Source: Prunella strophiata (Eukaryota > Chordata > Aves > Passeriformes > Prunellidae). Taken from it: a stretch of DNA of 64,000 nt. Under the pieces are notes generated by a model. The model saw only the letters and a list, made by a program, of their open reading frames with translations, searched no databases and was not told the DNA's origin. The DNA is taken from the NCBI GenBank assembly GCA_036583965.1, contig JAZBQD010000013.1, positions 13,664,618 to 13,728,617 on the forward strand, written 5' to 3'. The position numbers and the translations under genes were made by a program. This document shows positions 12,221 through 22,330 of the stretch, in pieces (the first letter of the stretch is position 1; the number at the start of each line of letters is the position of its first letter).

Positions 12221-12862
12221 AACCATGAAGGAAGTATTTAAAGCAGTTAACCTTGACAGAAAAAATAAAAAACTGGCAAGTGTAAAAAAGCTTTTTATCA
12301 TTCTTCTTCTCAAGTAATGCACTAGGCAGTTAAAGGAGTAGTCTTTTCAGGGTAAGATATTTTAGCACTTGTTGGAGAAAAAGCATAAGGTTTAAATAGG
12401 TTAAGGTGACTAAATAATTAATACACTTAAACACAAGGCTACATCTCATAAAAATATTCACAAGAGTGCTAACAAAGGCAGCACTGGCAAGGTACTTAAA
12501 GTCATGATTAGAGTTAGGTTAGCAGTAGGAAAAAAAAAAGCCAAACACTCAAAACTCAATAGTCTCTCAATTCCCTACTTCAACTGTAACACTGAGATGT
12601 GAAAAAACCCAAAGTTACTTCAGTTCAAAACCAAGTTTCAGTCTTACAAGTGTCTAGTTTGTGATGTAAAATCCATACACCCCCTAATACATTCTGATCT
12701 CCATTTATGAGTAAACATTAAGAGTGATTTTGCTTTCATTTTTAACCATTAGTGACAGGTCATCATGGTGGGACAGCGTAAGGCATCATCTGTGGAAAAG
12801 GTTTGGTTTTACTGAAGATGTTTTGGAGTTCCTGAAGGTTGGTAACTCTTGGAATGTGCTTG

Positions 12863-12940
12863 CTAGGACAGAGTTGTTGCTAGGATAATTCCAAGTATCA
12901 GAAGCAATACAGTTACACATATTATAATGAACATCAATTT
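12863..12940 (-). CDS. STX2: STX2 exon 11 coding part: alternative tail anchor B
   Basis: The acceptor (pyrimidine tract, CTGCAG) is followed by an in-frame 25-codon hydrophobic segment beginning [14 protein letters not shown] and ending ILATTLS, then TAG. It matches the second known STX2 membrane anchor. It is used in frame only if exon 10 is skipped, because exon 9 ends in phase 0. When exon 10 is included, this exon becomes 3' UTR. Confidence 0.95.
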   Translation of the reverse strand, partial: KLMFIIICVTVLLLILGIILATTLS

Positions 12941-15900
12941 CTGCAGGGAAAAGAGAGAAAAGTTAAGATTGAAATACTTTGTCAGAGACAGAATTAAATA
13001 TATTCAGAACCACAGTAAGACTGACACCCAGGCTGAGTGCTGGGATTTTCTTTCTAAGGAGTAATCACTGCTATGATTTCCTGTTTCTAACACACATGTA
13101 ACCATAGTCACAAGACAGAGCCATCTGTGCAACATTTCTCTATTTTCCTTTACAGAATTGGTTATTACTCATGCCCAACTTCTGTAAACATCATGAAACA
13201 GATGTAGGTCAGTTCTAAGTAACTGCTCACTGCCACCCTCCCTGGATAAATATTTGCAGCCTGCTCAAACCTTTCCAGCTGCACCCTGAGTGGAATTCAC
13301 CAGAAGGTCAGTAAAAACACTGTGCAGGCAATGGCTCAGAGGAGCTGCAAGGGTTAAAAAAGGAGAGATGCTTCTGTGCAAATGCATCAAGGTGTGACTC
13401 TGGGTCAGGTACTTCTGACAGGTAATGACACAGTGAATTCTGCCCCCTGCCCACAAACCAGAGCTGAGGAGAATCTCCAACCCCAAACCACAAACCTGGG
13501 TGTTAAAGGGTGTTAGTACAGAAATGTGCATTTCTGATGAGCTGTCTGAACTGGCACCTGCTCGTGCTGCTCTGTGTGCAGCTTAGAGACTCTGCATGCT
13601 GAGAGCTGCATTTCTGCTGCACCCAGAGCAGTGAGCAGCCACTGCCTGCTTAGCCTGGCTAAGCCCTGTCTGGACAAGAAATGGTGCTTTACTACAGCAA
13701 AACCACGAAATCCCACATCCTACACACACTTGTTATCTCCCACTGTTTCATTCAGTCTAGCGTTAATAAACAGTTTCAAAGTAAGAAATTTGAAGATGTT
13801 CTCCAAGCCATAATAGCCAATTTCATGGCTGCAGACATCTACATTTTAAAAACTCTACTTAAAACCACAGAAACCCCCACTGGATAAAGTCCCAAGTGTA
13901 CTCAGTATTCCAGATTGTTTGCTGATGTGAACTTTCAGCATAAAAGCAGTAATTGCAAGAGCTGGGAGCCAGCCCTGGCTGCTGGCTGCCACCTCCTGCT
14001 CTGGGTGCCCTGGGCAGGGCCCCAGCAGGGTCACTGTGCTCATCACCACACTCAGGACCTGCCACAGGTCCTGCAGGGGTGGGACAGCAGGGCCACCAGG
14101 GCACTGCACAGACATGAAGAGTGAGCAGAAGAAGACAGAGACAAGAAGAGCCAAATTAGTTGATTAGTTACTTACTGCCACAGTGGCAGGAAGCCATGCA
14201 TGCTGAGGTTATCCAAGCATCACCGAATACCCACAGACAAACCAATTATTAGAGCTACTATGGCAATCAACACCACTGACACAATGATAATTATCACCAT
14301 TTTCTGTCAAAAAAACAAGGTATTGTAAATATTAAGCACATTAACACTTGCATTTATGTTCAATTTTTCAAGTAGTTTTTAGATCCACAAGCACTTTTAT
14401 TAAAGCCTCCTGTATTCTTAAATTAAGATAAATTTATCTATATCATCTTGCAAATGTAAGAATTAACGTTTTTAAACAGGTAAACTCATGTGATTAATGC
14501 CTGTACAGTTATCAGAGATGATAGAAGCACCATTTGCATACACATTAAGTGGGCTCTTTGAACACTTCTGGAAAGATCTTTTGTAAAGGATCAGGGGTGT
14601 TATCTCTGTGTAGATCTCTATCTATAGAAAATTAATTATTCCCTCAAATCCAGATCACCATAACCCAATTGCACAGCACATCAAAAGGGGAACTTGGAAT
14701 GTAAAAATAAACTACTTAGTAGTCTGATATCAGAATATATTATTTGGTGTCTGCTGGGAAGAAAGAGACTGAAACAAGGCAAGTGCCCTGGAAAGTGCTG
14801 GAACGTTCCTTTGAACTGAAGTCCCCACAAACTCAGTGTCATGGCACAATGCCACACCCCTTCCAGAAGGAAGATCTCCCTGATTTATCTGTAAAACTAA
14901 AAATCACAAGCAGAATTAAAAAAAAAAAAAAAGCCTATTCTGCAAAAGCACTTTTATTTTTTCTGCTAGCAAACTAGATTTTATAGCTTCAAATTCAGGT
15001 AAGTTCACTTGTGATAAACAGCCAAAAACTTTTAAGGTTATTTAGAATCTGGATGAATTAAGGTATTGTGAAAGCTGATAAGAAAAAGATGGGAATTTAT
15101 CCACTGAAATAATACATTAATTCTTCTTTTGGGGTTTTTACACTCTGTAATGGCAGCTCTGAGTGGAAAACTGTGAACACACCCTTAGCTGTGCATGAGC
15201 TGCTGACCTGTTCTCACAGTCCAAGAAGTGTCTGTCCTCTACTGGTATTACAAATTTTAGTATTGACTACAGCAAAGTAATTCACACTGGAAACGCTGCT
15301 GTGCTAAATGAAAATACTGCCTAGCACAATTACAGAAAGACAACATACCCTGCGTGCTTTGCTTTGATATTTTACTGCCTTTTTTGTCTCTTCTTTCGCA
15401 TGTTCCACATAATCTGTTGCATTCATCACGTTCTTTTCTATGTTGTTGATCATTTCACCCTTGAAACGAAATTTTGAAGGAAAACCACGTTATTGGAATG
15501 TTTAATGAATCCAAAAGAAAGGCTCTAGAACATCAAGAACTACTTTCACAAGTCAATGATGCACATACTGGGGATGACATTTTTTCTGCTTTGGCACGTG
15601 AAGGAGAAAGGGAATGAGAAGCAAGGGCTCCCAGTTCTGAACAAACATGGAATGTTCATGAGCAGAGCAGGCTGAGCTTCCCCTGCACAGGAACAAGAAC
15701 TGAGCACCTGCAAACATTCCCTTGTGTGGAGGGATGTTTTAGCAGCACAGCTGAGTGACACACTGAGATCAGAACCCCTGGTGTGTCTGCAGGGGGACAG
15801 GACCTTCCCTACCTCCACACAAGGCTCTACAGCTGCCCAGGGAGTACACACATGTGAGCTCCTCAGAGCTCAGGGATCAGGATTTGGTGCATGACAAATT

Positions 15901-18900
15901 CAAATTCATTATGAGGAATGGCATTTGGCAATGAAATGGAGGACTGGTGGAAGATGACAGTAAGTCTGTTACCTGTGTCTCTGTCCATCAGAAGAAATAA
16001 TCAGCAGCAGGAAACAGCAAAGCATTACAGAATGATGCACAAGTAACTTCTGTTCATGTGTAATTCAAAATTAACCTGCTACCAATTTCTCTTGGCTGTT
16101 TATTTAATATCAAAGCAACAAAGGACTTCTAGAACAAAACCCAATTACAAAAAACAGGCAAGTTTCTCTAACTTGCTTTTCAGGCAAGTTTCTCTTCTAA
16201 CACTATTCTTTTCACTTTCCTGCAGAAGTCAAACCATTTTAAGATCAAGGTTAAGAATATTTTTGTTGGAAAATTGGTATTTAAAGACTAAAAATAGAAC
16301 AGATTTATGTACATGTCAGGACAAAGCTTATGAACACAAGAGAGGACTTGAAGGACTTGTCAAGCCCTTTACATTCATGTTGGTGAACACAGAATTGCAC
16401 TTCTGCATGAAGTGGAAGGTGCACACAGCCTTGCTGACACACCTGTTACTCCACTAGGGCTGAGAATCCAAAATCCCCAAGGAATTAACAATGTTCCACC
16501 AGACCAGAGATGTTCCAGCATATTGCAATTAATCATACTGAAGAAAATATTAAATATACTGACTGGAAGGCAAGTCTGTGGTCAGCTATTGAAAGCATAA
16601 GACATTGAGATGGTCAATCTGTCCACAACAAAACAAGAACCTCCAGTGATTAACTTCCCTATATTCCAACCACAGTCCAGAATCCCCCTAAATCTGCACT
16701 ACCTGAATATAATCACCTGCTCCTGCACACTGCAAAGGGGAAGAGTGAGGAAAGGCCATGGCATGCATGTGTTTGAGCAGGCCCCTGTACCTGAGTCTCC
16801 ACAAACATTGCCATGTCCATGAACATCTCGTGCAGCTCCCGGATGCTGGACTCCAGCTTCATGATGTCCTTGTGGCGGGACTCGATCTCGTTCAGGGCTT
16901 GCCTGGTGATCTGGGAGTCTGAAATGATCTTGGGGACAAGGGACAGGGACACGCCTGAGTGCCAGCAGCCTCGAAAGAGCAGGGCAGCAGAACAGAGGAG
17001 ACCTAACTGGCCCAGAAATACATACATCAGAAGTGAAAATGGAAGGATTACCACTCTCTAACATTTCCTCCAGCTCCTCATCAGTGGTGGTCTTTCCAGC
17101 TAGGATAAAAACAACAATTAGCATGAAAGGCTAATGACAAATTTGAGAAGCACACAAGAAGCAAAATTTTCTCGTAGTTTGCCTAGTTCCCCTGTTTGCA
17201 TTCCCTGTTTCAGCAATGTATATATTCACTTCTCCAGAGCACATTAAAAAACAGACTAATTTTAGACACCTTCCAAGGCAGATACTGTACTTCAAAGTAA
17301 AGTCAGGAACCTTTCTAAATACTCCTAATAATGAATTGGAAGTAAATCATATGTGAGTCAGTCAACAAATGATTAAAGCACATGTAAGAGCAGCACTGAT
17401 TTTGTGCCAGATGAAGTGTCCTTGCAGACAAAAATGGGACCACATAAAAAGAGCTTTTATGCTGTTAGGCAGGTTAATTTTGGAATGGCTTTTAATAACA
17501 CTCGCTGTTTCAGAATGCAGCTTTTCTTGATGCTTCATTTAAAGTTGCAACATTGGAAGCAAAGGAAAAAGATAATTTCTTTAATAATTTTCAATCTAAA
17601 GGAAATAATTGGGTTTTTCTCTCTTTTCTTTACAGCTGTTCTAAAAAGAGCAATATCAGGGAGTTTGTGCCATGCAGTAAAATTGTTTGTTTTCTGTCAC
17701 ACCCTCCGAGATGCTGTCCAAGACCTCTGAAGCTTTGCACGTTACTGAATAAGGAACAAGGGAGGCACTAGCAAACACGTGATTTGTTTCAGGAGCACAG
17801 GGGTCACTCACTGATCTCCAGCTGCCTCTGGATGCGGCCCTTGCTGCGCTCCCGGAACAGCGTCTGCGTCTCGTTGTACTCCGTCATCACCTCCACAAAC
17901 TTGTGTGCCAGCACCGAGTGCTGCCAGGGACACACAGACAGGCCAGGGGGACACACAGACAGGGCAGGGGGACACACAGACAGGGCAGGGGGACAGACAC
18001 ACAGACAGGACAGGGCAGGGGGACACACAGACAGGGCACAGGGGGACAGACACACAGACAGGCAGGGGGACACACAGACAGGCCAGGGGGACACACAGAC
18101 AGGGCAGGGGGACACACAGACAGGGCAGGGGGACAGACAGACAGGGCAGGGGGACACACACAGACAGGGCAGGGGGACACACAGACAGGGCAGGGGGACA
18201 CACAGACGGGCAGGGGGACAGACACAGACAGGGCAGGGGGACACACAGGACAGGGCAGGGGGACAGACACACAGACAGGGCAGGGGGACACACAGACAGG
18301 GCAGGGGGACACACAGACAGGCAGGGGGACACACACAGACAGGGCAGGGGGACAGACAACAGACAGGGCAGGGGGACAGACACACAGACAGGGCAGGGGG
18401 ACAGACACACAGACAGGGCAGGGGGACACACACAGACAGGGCAGGGGGACAGACAGACAGGGCAGGGGGACAGACAGACAGGGCAGGGGGACACACACAG
18501 ACAGGGCAGGGGGACAGACACACAGACAGGGCAGGGGGACACCAGACAGGGCAGGGGGACACACAGACAGGGCAGGGGGACACACAGACAGGGCAGGGGG
18601 ACACCACAGACAGGGCAGGGGGACAGACACACAGACAGGGCAGGGGGGACAGACACAGACAGGGCACAGGGGGACAGACACAGACAGGGCAGGGGGACCA
18701 CAGACAGGGCAGGGGGACCACAGACAGGGCAGGGGGACACACAGACAGGGCAGGGGGACAGACACACAGACAGGCAGGGGGACAGACACACAGGACAGGG
18801 CAGGGGGGACAGACACAGACAGGGCAGGGGGACACACAGACAGGCAGGGGGACCGACACAGAGACAGGGCAGGGGGACAGACACAGAGACAGGGCACGGG

Positions 18901-21797
18901 GGGCAGACACAGGACAGGGCACGGGGGGGACAGACACAGAGACAGGGCACGGGGCAGCAGTGGGGACAGACAGGGACAGACACGGGGACAGACACGGGGA
19001 CAAGGCATCAGGACAGCAGGGACAGACATGGGGACAGGGCATCAGAGAGGGACAGACATGGGGACAGGGCATCAGAGAGGGACAGCAGGGACAGACAGGG
19101 ACAGAGAAGGGTGTCAGAAAGGGCCGTTTCTGTCACACAGCAACAGCCCTGCAGCACACCTCACAGTGGCACTTACAGCCCAACAAAGCAGCACAGCAGC
19201 TCTGCAATGAGCTCAGAACAGCTGAACTCTCTCTCCACTGCAGAAGCCACTGATGCTCTCCAGGCTGAAGGGATCCTACCTGTGTTTTTCTGATCCTGAG
19301 GTCCACTGATGTCCGATTGGCATGTTCACCCTGATCAAAGCTCTGCTCAATAGCTGACAACAACACAAGAGTTCAGAGTCAATGTAGTTATTCAACTACT
19401 TTGTAAATATTATTATTACTTTTTAAAGGTACAAGTTCCCCAGAGACATGTGTAACAATTTCAGGGGAGAGGGGTGGCAGTGATATACAAGTAAAATTTT
19501 AAAATAATTTTGATAATTGGTAGAGATCTTTAAACACAGTAACTGCTTCAATCATACTCTTAACAGAGACACACTCCTGTCTATTACACTGGAAAAATTT
19601 CAAAAGGTGTCATTTTGCATTTAATTTTCTTCCAAAATATCATCTCCCCAAAAAGCACTTCAGTTGCAGAAGACATTTCTATGTGGAGGAATTACTTTGC
19701 ATTGTCATTTTCTAGGTTATTTCTGAAAGCAAGGAGTTTTATTTCTCCTCACAACTTACCCTTTAGCCTGGCCCGGATTTTATTAGCAATCTTCTTGATT
19801 TCCTCATTTAGTTCTTCAAGTTCTTCTTTAGTTCCTTTAAAAAAAAAAATTTAACCCGTTAATGATTGATTATAGTAAGTCAGCAAGAGTCTACAAACCT
19901 GGCTTGTAATCTCAGAACTTCATTCAGTACAACTATGCAGAGCTGAAGTTTATTATCCCCCTAAATACTTTAACTTTACTTTTTACTAAAGTACTTTTAC
20001 TTTAAAACCATCAGATTCTTGCTTCTTATGACAAGCTTACACCTGGGAAATGTTATTATTACCAAATCTTCAATGAAACCAGGTGACAAACAGTTTTGTT
20101 AACACTTTCAGGGTAATGTTAATTTGCTAGTCAGAAGTTAAATGCTCCTGAGCTGTAAGTACAGGTGAAACCACAGATTTATCTCCCCTTTTCTGCACGT
20201 GTACCACGTGTGCACTGCTTTAACCCTCAGTGACATGGCTGTGCCAGGCACCCCCTGTGACACTCTGAGGGGAATGAGGACATTCTCCCACCAGAGCATG
20301 CATGGAGAGCTGTGCACAGCCCCAAGCTCACAGGTGCTGACCCTGACACAGCCACATGAACCCTGGTTACACCTGAGATCCGCTCAGAAACCAGCCTGCA
20401 AAATCAGCTCTAGGAACACAAGCACACACCAAGGAAAACGGGACAGGATAAAGTAACACCCCAAGTTCAGTTTGCACCAAGGAGATGGAGTCACAAGATA
20501 AATGTTGAGCCAGCATTGCAACATTCAAACAAAAAACACCTCAGCATCTTTGCTTCCCTTTTCTGTGAGCCTGGCCACGAGCAGGGACACGCCTGGAGCC
20601 AGCAGGGCTGGGAGCAGGGACGGGCCAGGGCTCTGTGCTGGGAACTGCACCTCCAGCTTTGGGGAAAGCCCCCAAAACCAGGGCTCCACGTGGAGCTGGA
20701 AGTACTGCAGCAGCAGCAGCTGGCTCTGGTGCCACACAGGACCCTGGCCCCAAGGAGGAATAAAGGGAACACCTGACAGCACAAGCTTCAGCTGACAACT
20801 TCAGCATTCTCACAGATTAGACGAAATGTAAGTAACCTCTCTGTTTCTGAAGGAAAAAAACCCATATTAAACTGAGTTTTGGTCTAGGAAAGGTTTGGAT
20901 GATGCAAGAAATATTCTGAACACACAGTTTTTCAATTGAGACCTAAAAAAGGTCAAAATAAACAAATGAAACTATTAATTCAATATAAAAAATGAAAATG
21001 TTAACTCAGTGTAACATTTTGCATTCTGAACACCTGAAGTTCTATTCCTATGGACAGCTAAAATAAACAAACAGTATTTCAGAATATCTATCCCCACTTA
21101 TGTGACATCTTAAAAATTATTACTCACTTCCTTCAGGATTTGGTGCTGACAGGATAATGCTGTGCTGCTTCTTCACTTCTTCCACATTTTGTGCTATTTT
21201 TGCTATGTTATTTCTAATTTCCTCAACCTAGAGGAAGAGAAATATGGCAAAGAAGACATTAGAATAATTTGGGGCCGATATTTTTTTAAAAACAAAAAAA
21301 CCCTGCTAAAAAAAACCTAAACTATTTCATTTCTTTCATTTCTGTAAGTAGCACAGAATGAAATCCCAGCAGAAATGTCAACATTTAAACAGTCTGTAAT
21401 TATTTTTTTAAACTAAAACCTGGTATTGTTTATAGCAAATATATTCTGAATGGCCACAAACATAAGTGCTAATATTCCTAATAAACAACTACTTTAAAAT
21501 TTCATTAGCAAATTTCTCGTTGATAGGGAATTAAAAACATTTCTCTGCAATAAACACAGAAAATACCCTGAAATAAACTAAAATAAAGCATTACCAACAT
21601 TTGTTTTGGCATACAATTACTAACTCTACTGGGGAGGATGTGTAGATGAATTGTTAGTTACTGAAATTAAAAGGCACAGAGAGGCAACAGTCAGTCTTTA
21701 GCCATGGTGAAAACTGTAACTTTACCTGCTGGAAAAAGTCATCCATAAAATGGTCTTTTTCGATGATAACTGTCTCTCCATCTTCATTTCCTTTATA
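12863..21797 (-). CDS. STX2: Syntaxin-2 (STX2), exons 2-11, spliced gene
   Basis: STX2 (epimorphin) is a plasma-membrane Qa-SNARE that pairs with SNAP-23/25-type proteins and VAMPs in exocytosis, acrosome reaction and cytokinesis. Nine constitutive or alternative coding exons plus a second terminal exon are seen. Joined exons 2-9 give 753 nt (251 codons) with all phases matching. Order: Habc helices (exons 2-6), linker (exon 7), SNARE motif (exons 8-9) with the zero-layer glutamine as the last codon of exon 8 (FVETQ), then a tail anchor from exon 10 or exon 11. With about 10-12 residues from exon 1 the protein would be about 288-290 aa, the family length. Exon 1, which encodes the N-terminal peptide, was not found. 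Sequence matches STX2 rather than STX1/3/4 (for example [10 protein letters not shown], and both STX2 tail anchors). Confidence 0.96.
12941..14175 (-). other. STX2: STX2 intron 10
   Basis: Intron between the cassette exon and the terminal exon. It starts GTAAGTAA on the sense strand (donor at 14175) and ends CTGCAG. No other exon is seen in it. Confidence 0.8.
14176..14303 (-). CDS. STX2: STX2 exon 10: cassette exon with tail anchor A
   Basis: The acceptor TTTTTTTGACAG is followed by an open frame starting [12 protein letters not shown] and ending [11 protein letters not shown], with TGA at 14222-14220. This matches the other STX2 transmembrane anchor. A near-perfect donor GTAAGTAA follows 44 nt after the stop, so the whole exon is 128 nt, not divisible by 3. 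Inclusion ends the protein here. Skipping joins exon 9 to exon 11 in phase 0. The donor call is from consensus only. Confidence 0.93.
15349..15459 (-). CDS. STX2: STX2 exon 9: C-terminal half of SNARE motif
   Basis: 111 nt, 37 codons, phase 0 at both ends. It begins [18 protein letters not shown] and ends with the basic juxtamembrane linker KYQSKARR. This is the layer +1 to +8 part of the Qa-SNARE helix, followed by the lysine/arginine-rich stretch that contacts acidic lipids. Splice sites are CAAG acceptor and GTATGT donor. Confidence 0.98.
16791..16928 (-). CDS. STX2: STX2 exon 8: N-terminal half of SNARE motif
   Basis: 138 nt, 46 codons, phase 0. It begins [20 protein letters not shown] and ends MFVETQ. 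The final glutamine is the ionic zero-layer residue of Qa-SNAREs. Heptad hydrophobics are visible through [18 protein letters not shown]. Confidence 0.98.
17026..17099 (-). CDS. STX2: STX2 exon 7: Habc-SNARE linker
   Basis: 74 nt. It completes a threonine codon with exon 6 and encodes [20 protein letters not shown] then FTSD, the acidic linker that holds syntaxin in the closed form. The donor is GTATGT and the acceptor is CCTAG. Confidence 0.97.
17812..17920 (-). CDS. STX2: STX2 exon 6: end of Habc domain
   Basis: 109 nt encoding [20 protein letters not shown] then [16 protein letters not shown] (Hc helix). The donor is GTGAGT. The acceptor CTGGCAG is directly preceded, on the sense strand, by more than 1 kb of minisatellite with no adenine. 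See findings. The exon is GC-rich at third positions compared with exons 7-9. Confidence 0.98.
17923..19110. repeat. 21/25-bp T-free minisatellite in STX2 intron 5
   Basis: On the plus strand it is built of ACACACAGACAGGGCAGGGG-type units of 21 bp, with 23-25 bp versions containing an additional GACA/CACA. About 45-50 copies give way past 18,950 to diverged copies (ACATGGGGACAGGGCATCAG types). There is not one T on the plus strand from 17923 to 18960. The array starts one base from the exon 6 acceptor AG. Confidence 0.97.
19114..19114 (-). promoter_or_regulatory. STX2: Candidate distant branch point for STX2 exon 6
   Basis: Sense-strand TTTCTGACACC contains CTGAC, a strong match to the branch-point consensus. 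It lies 16 nt after the last AG before the exon 6 acceptor. Weaker CTGAT candidates have their A at 19072, 19042 and 19008. All are more than 1,080 nt from the acceptor. Function is inferred. Confidence 0.5.
19280..19353 (-). CDS. STX2: STX2 exon 5: Habc domain
   Basis: 74 nt. It completes an alanine codon with exon 4 and then reads [20 protein letters not shown] then RKTQ, the Hb-Hc region. It ends in phase 0. Acceptor TTGTCAG, donor GTAGGA (weaker than the others). Confidence 0.98.
19760..19834 (-). CDS. STX2: STX2 exon 4: Habc domain
   Basis: 75 nt encoding [20 protein letters not shown] then ARLK (Hb helix). Acceptor is a T-rich tract ending AAAG, donor GTAAGT. Both ends are in phase 1. 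Confidence 0.96.
19855..21127 (-). other. STX2: STX2 intron 3
   Basis: Apart from the T-tract acceptor of exon 4, it is mixed unique sequence. A GC-richer stretch around 20550-20780 holds open frames on both strands but no recognisable protein. Confidence 0.7.
21128..21227 (-). CDS. STX2: STX2 exon 3: Habc domain
   Basis: 100 nt encoding [20 protein letters not shown] then [13 protein letters not shown] (Ha helix and loop). Acceptor CCTAG, donor GTGAGT, ends in phase 1. Confidence 0.98.
21726..21797 (-). CDS. STX2: STX2 exon 2: N-terminal region
   Basis: 72 nt, 24 codons in phase 0: [20 protein letters not shown] then FFQQ. Same length as the human exon. It carries the DHFMDDFF signature that precedes the Ha helix. 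Acceptor TTTGCAG, donor GTAAAG. Confidence 0.97.
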
Positions 21798-22065
21798 CTG
21801 CAAAGACAACAAACACAAATCTGTGACACTGACCCCAGGACACGGCTCTGAGGAAACACCTCCTGCTGCAGCACACACACTTCCATCAGCAGCCTGCAGA
21901 GCCAGGCCAGTTTTCCTTTGCTGAGGGCTGTAATCTGAAAGCAAACACAGAGAGGCCACAGCAGCCAAGTGGCTCCTGGGGAGCAGAGAGAGAACCCGGG
22001 GCTGTGGGTACCAGGGCCAGCAGCAGCACAGAGCCCGTGCCCAGCTGCTGCTCCGGGCACCCACT

Positions 22066-22330
22066 AACTCATCCTCAGGTGGCTGATAAACCAGAGCTCT
22101 GCCATAGCCCTGGGCAGTCACAAACTCATCCTCAGGTGGCTGATGAACCAGGGCTCTGCCATAGCCCTGGGCACACTGCCACAGCCCAGGTCAGCCCGGC
22201 TGGGCTGCACTGAGCCACAAACTCATCCTCAGGTGGCTGATGAACCAGGGCTGTGCCACAGCCCCGGGGCAGCCACAAACTCATCCTCAAGTGGCTGATG
22301 AACCAGGGCTCTGCCACAGCCCCGGGCCAG
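22066..22330. repeat. Four-copy 57/97-bp repeat
   Basis: Copies beginning AACTCATCCTCAGGTGGCTG start near 22066, 22123, 22219 and 22278. Each is followed by GATGAACCAGGGCTCTGCCA-like sequence. The third spacing is longer because of an inserted GC-rich segment. Confidence 0.9.

Larger units (their letters stand above)
10890..12862 (-). other. STX2: STX2 3' untranslated region (inferred extent)
   Basis: A 2-kb AT-rich tract follows the stop codon of the last STX2 exon on the minus strand. It holds canonical AATAAA signals on the sense strand at 10905-10910 (distal) and 12215-12220 (proximal). The distal end is inferred from the signal only. An AAT microsatellite (11384-11403) lies inside. Confidence 0.6.

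Noticed and set aside
16699..17124. A 141-codon minus-strand frame as a separate gene
   Set aside because: It is a read-through of STX2 exons 7 and 8 and the intron between them, in the wrong frame for much of its length.
17784..19293. Frames of 380-490 codons in STX2 intron 5
   Set aside because: With no A on the sense strand, no stop codon can occur there. Exons 5 and 6 on either side have clean splice sites and correct phases, so this is intron.
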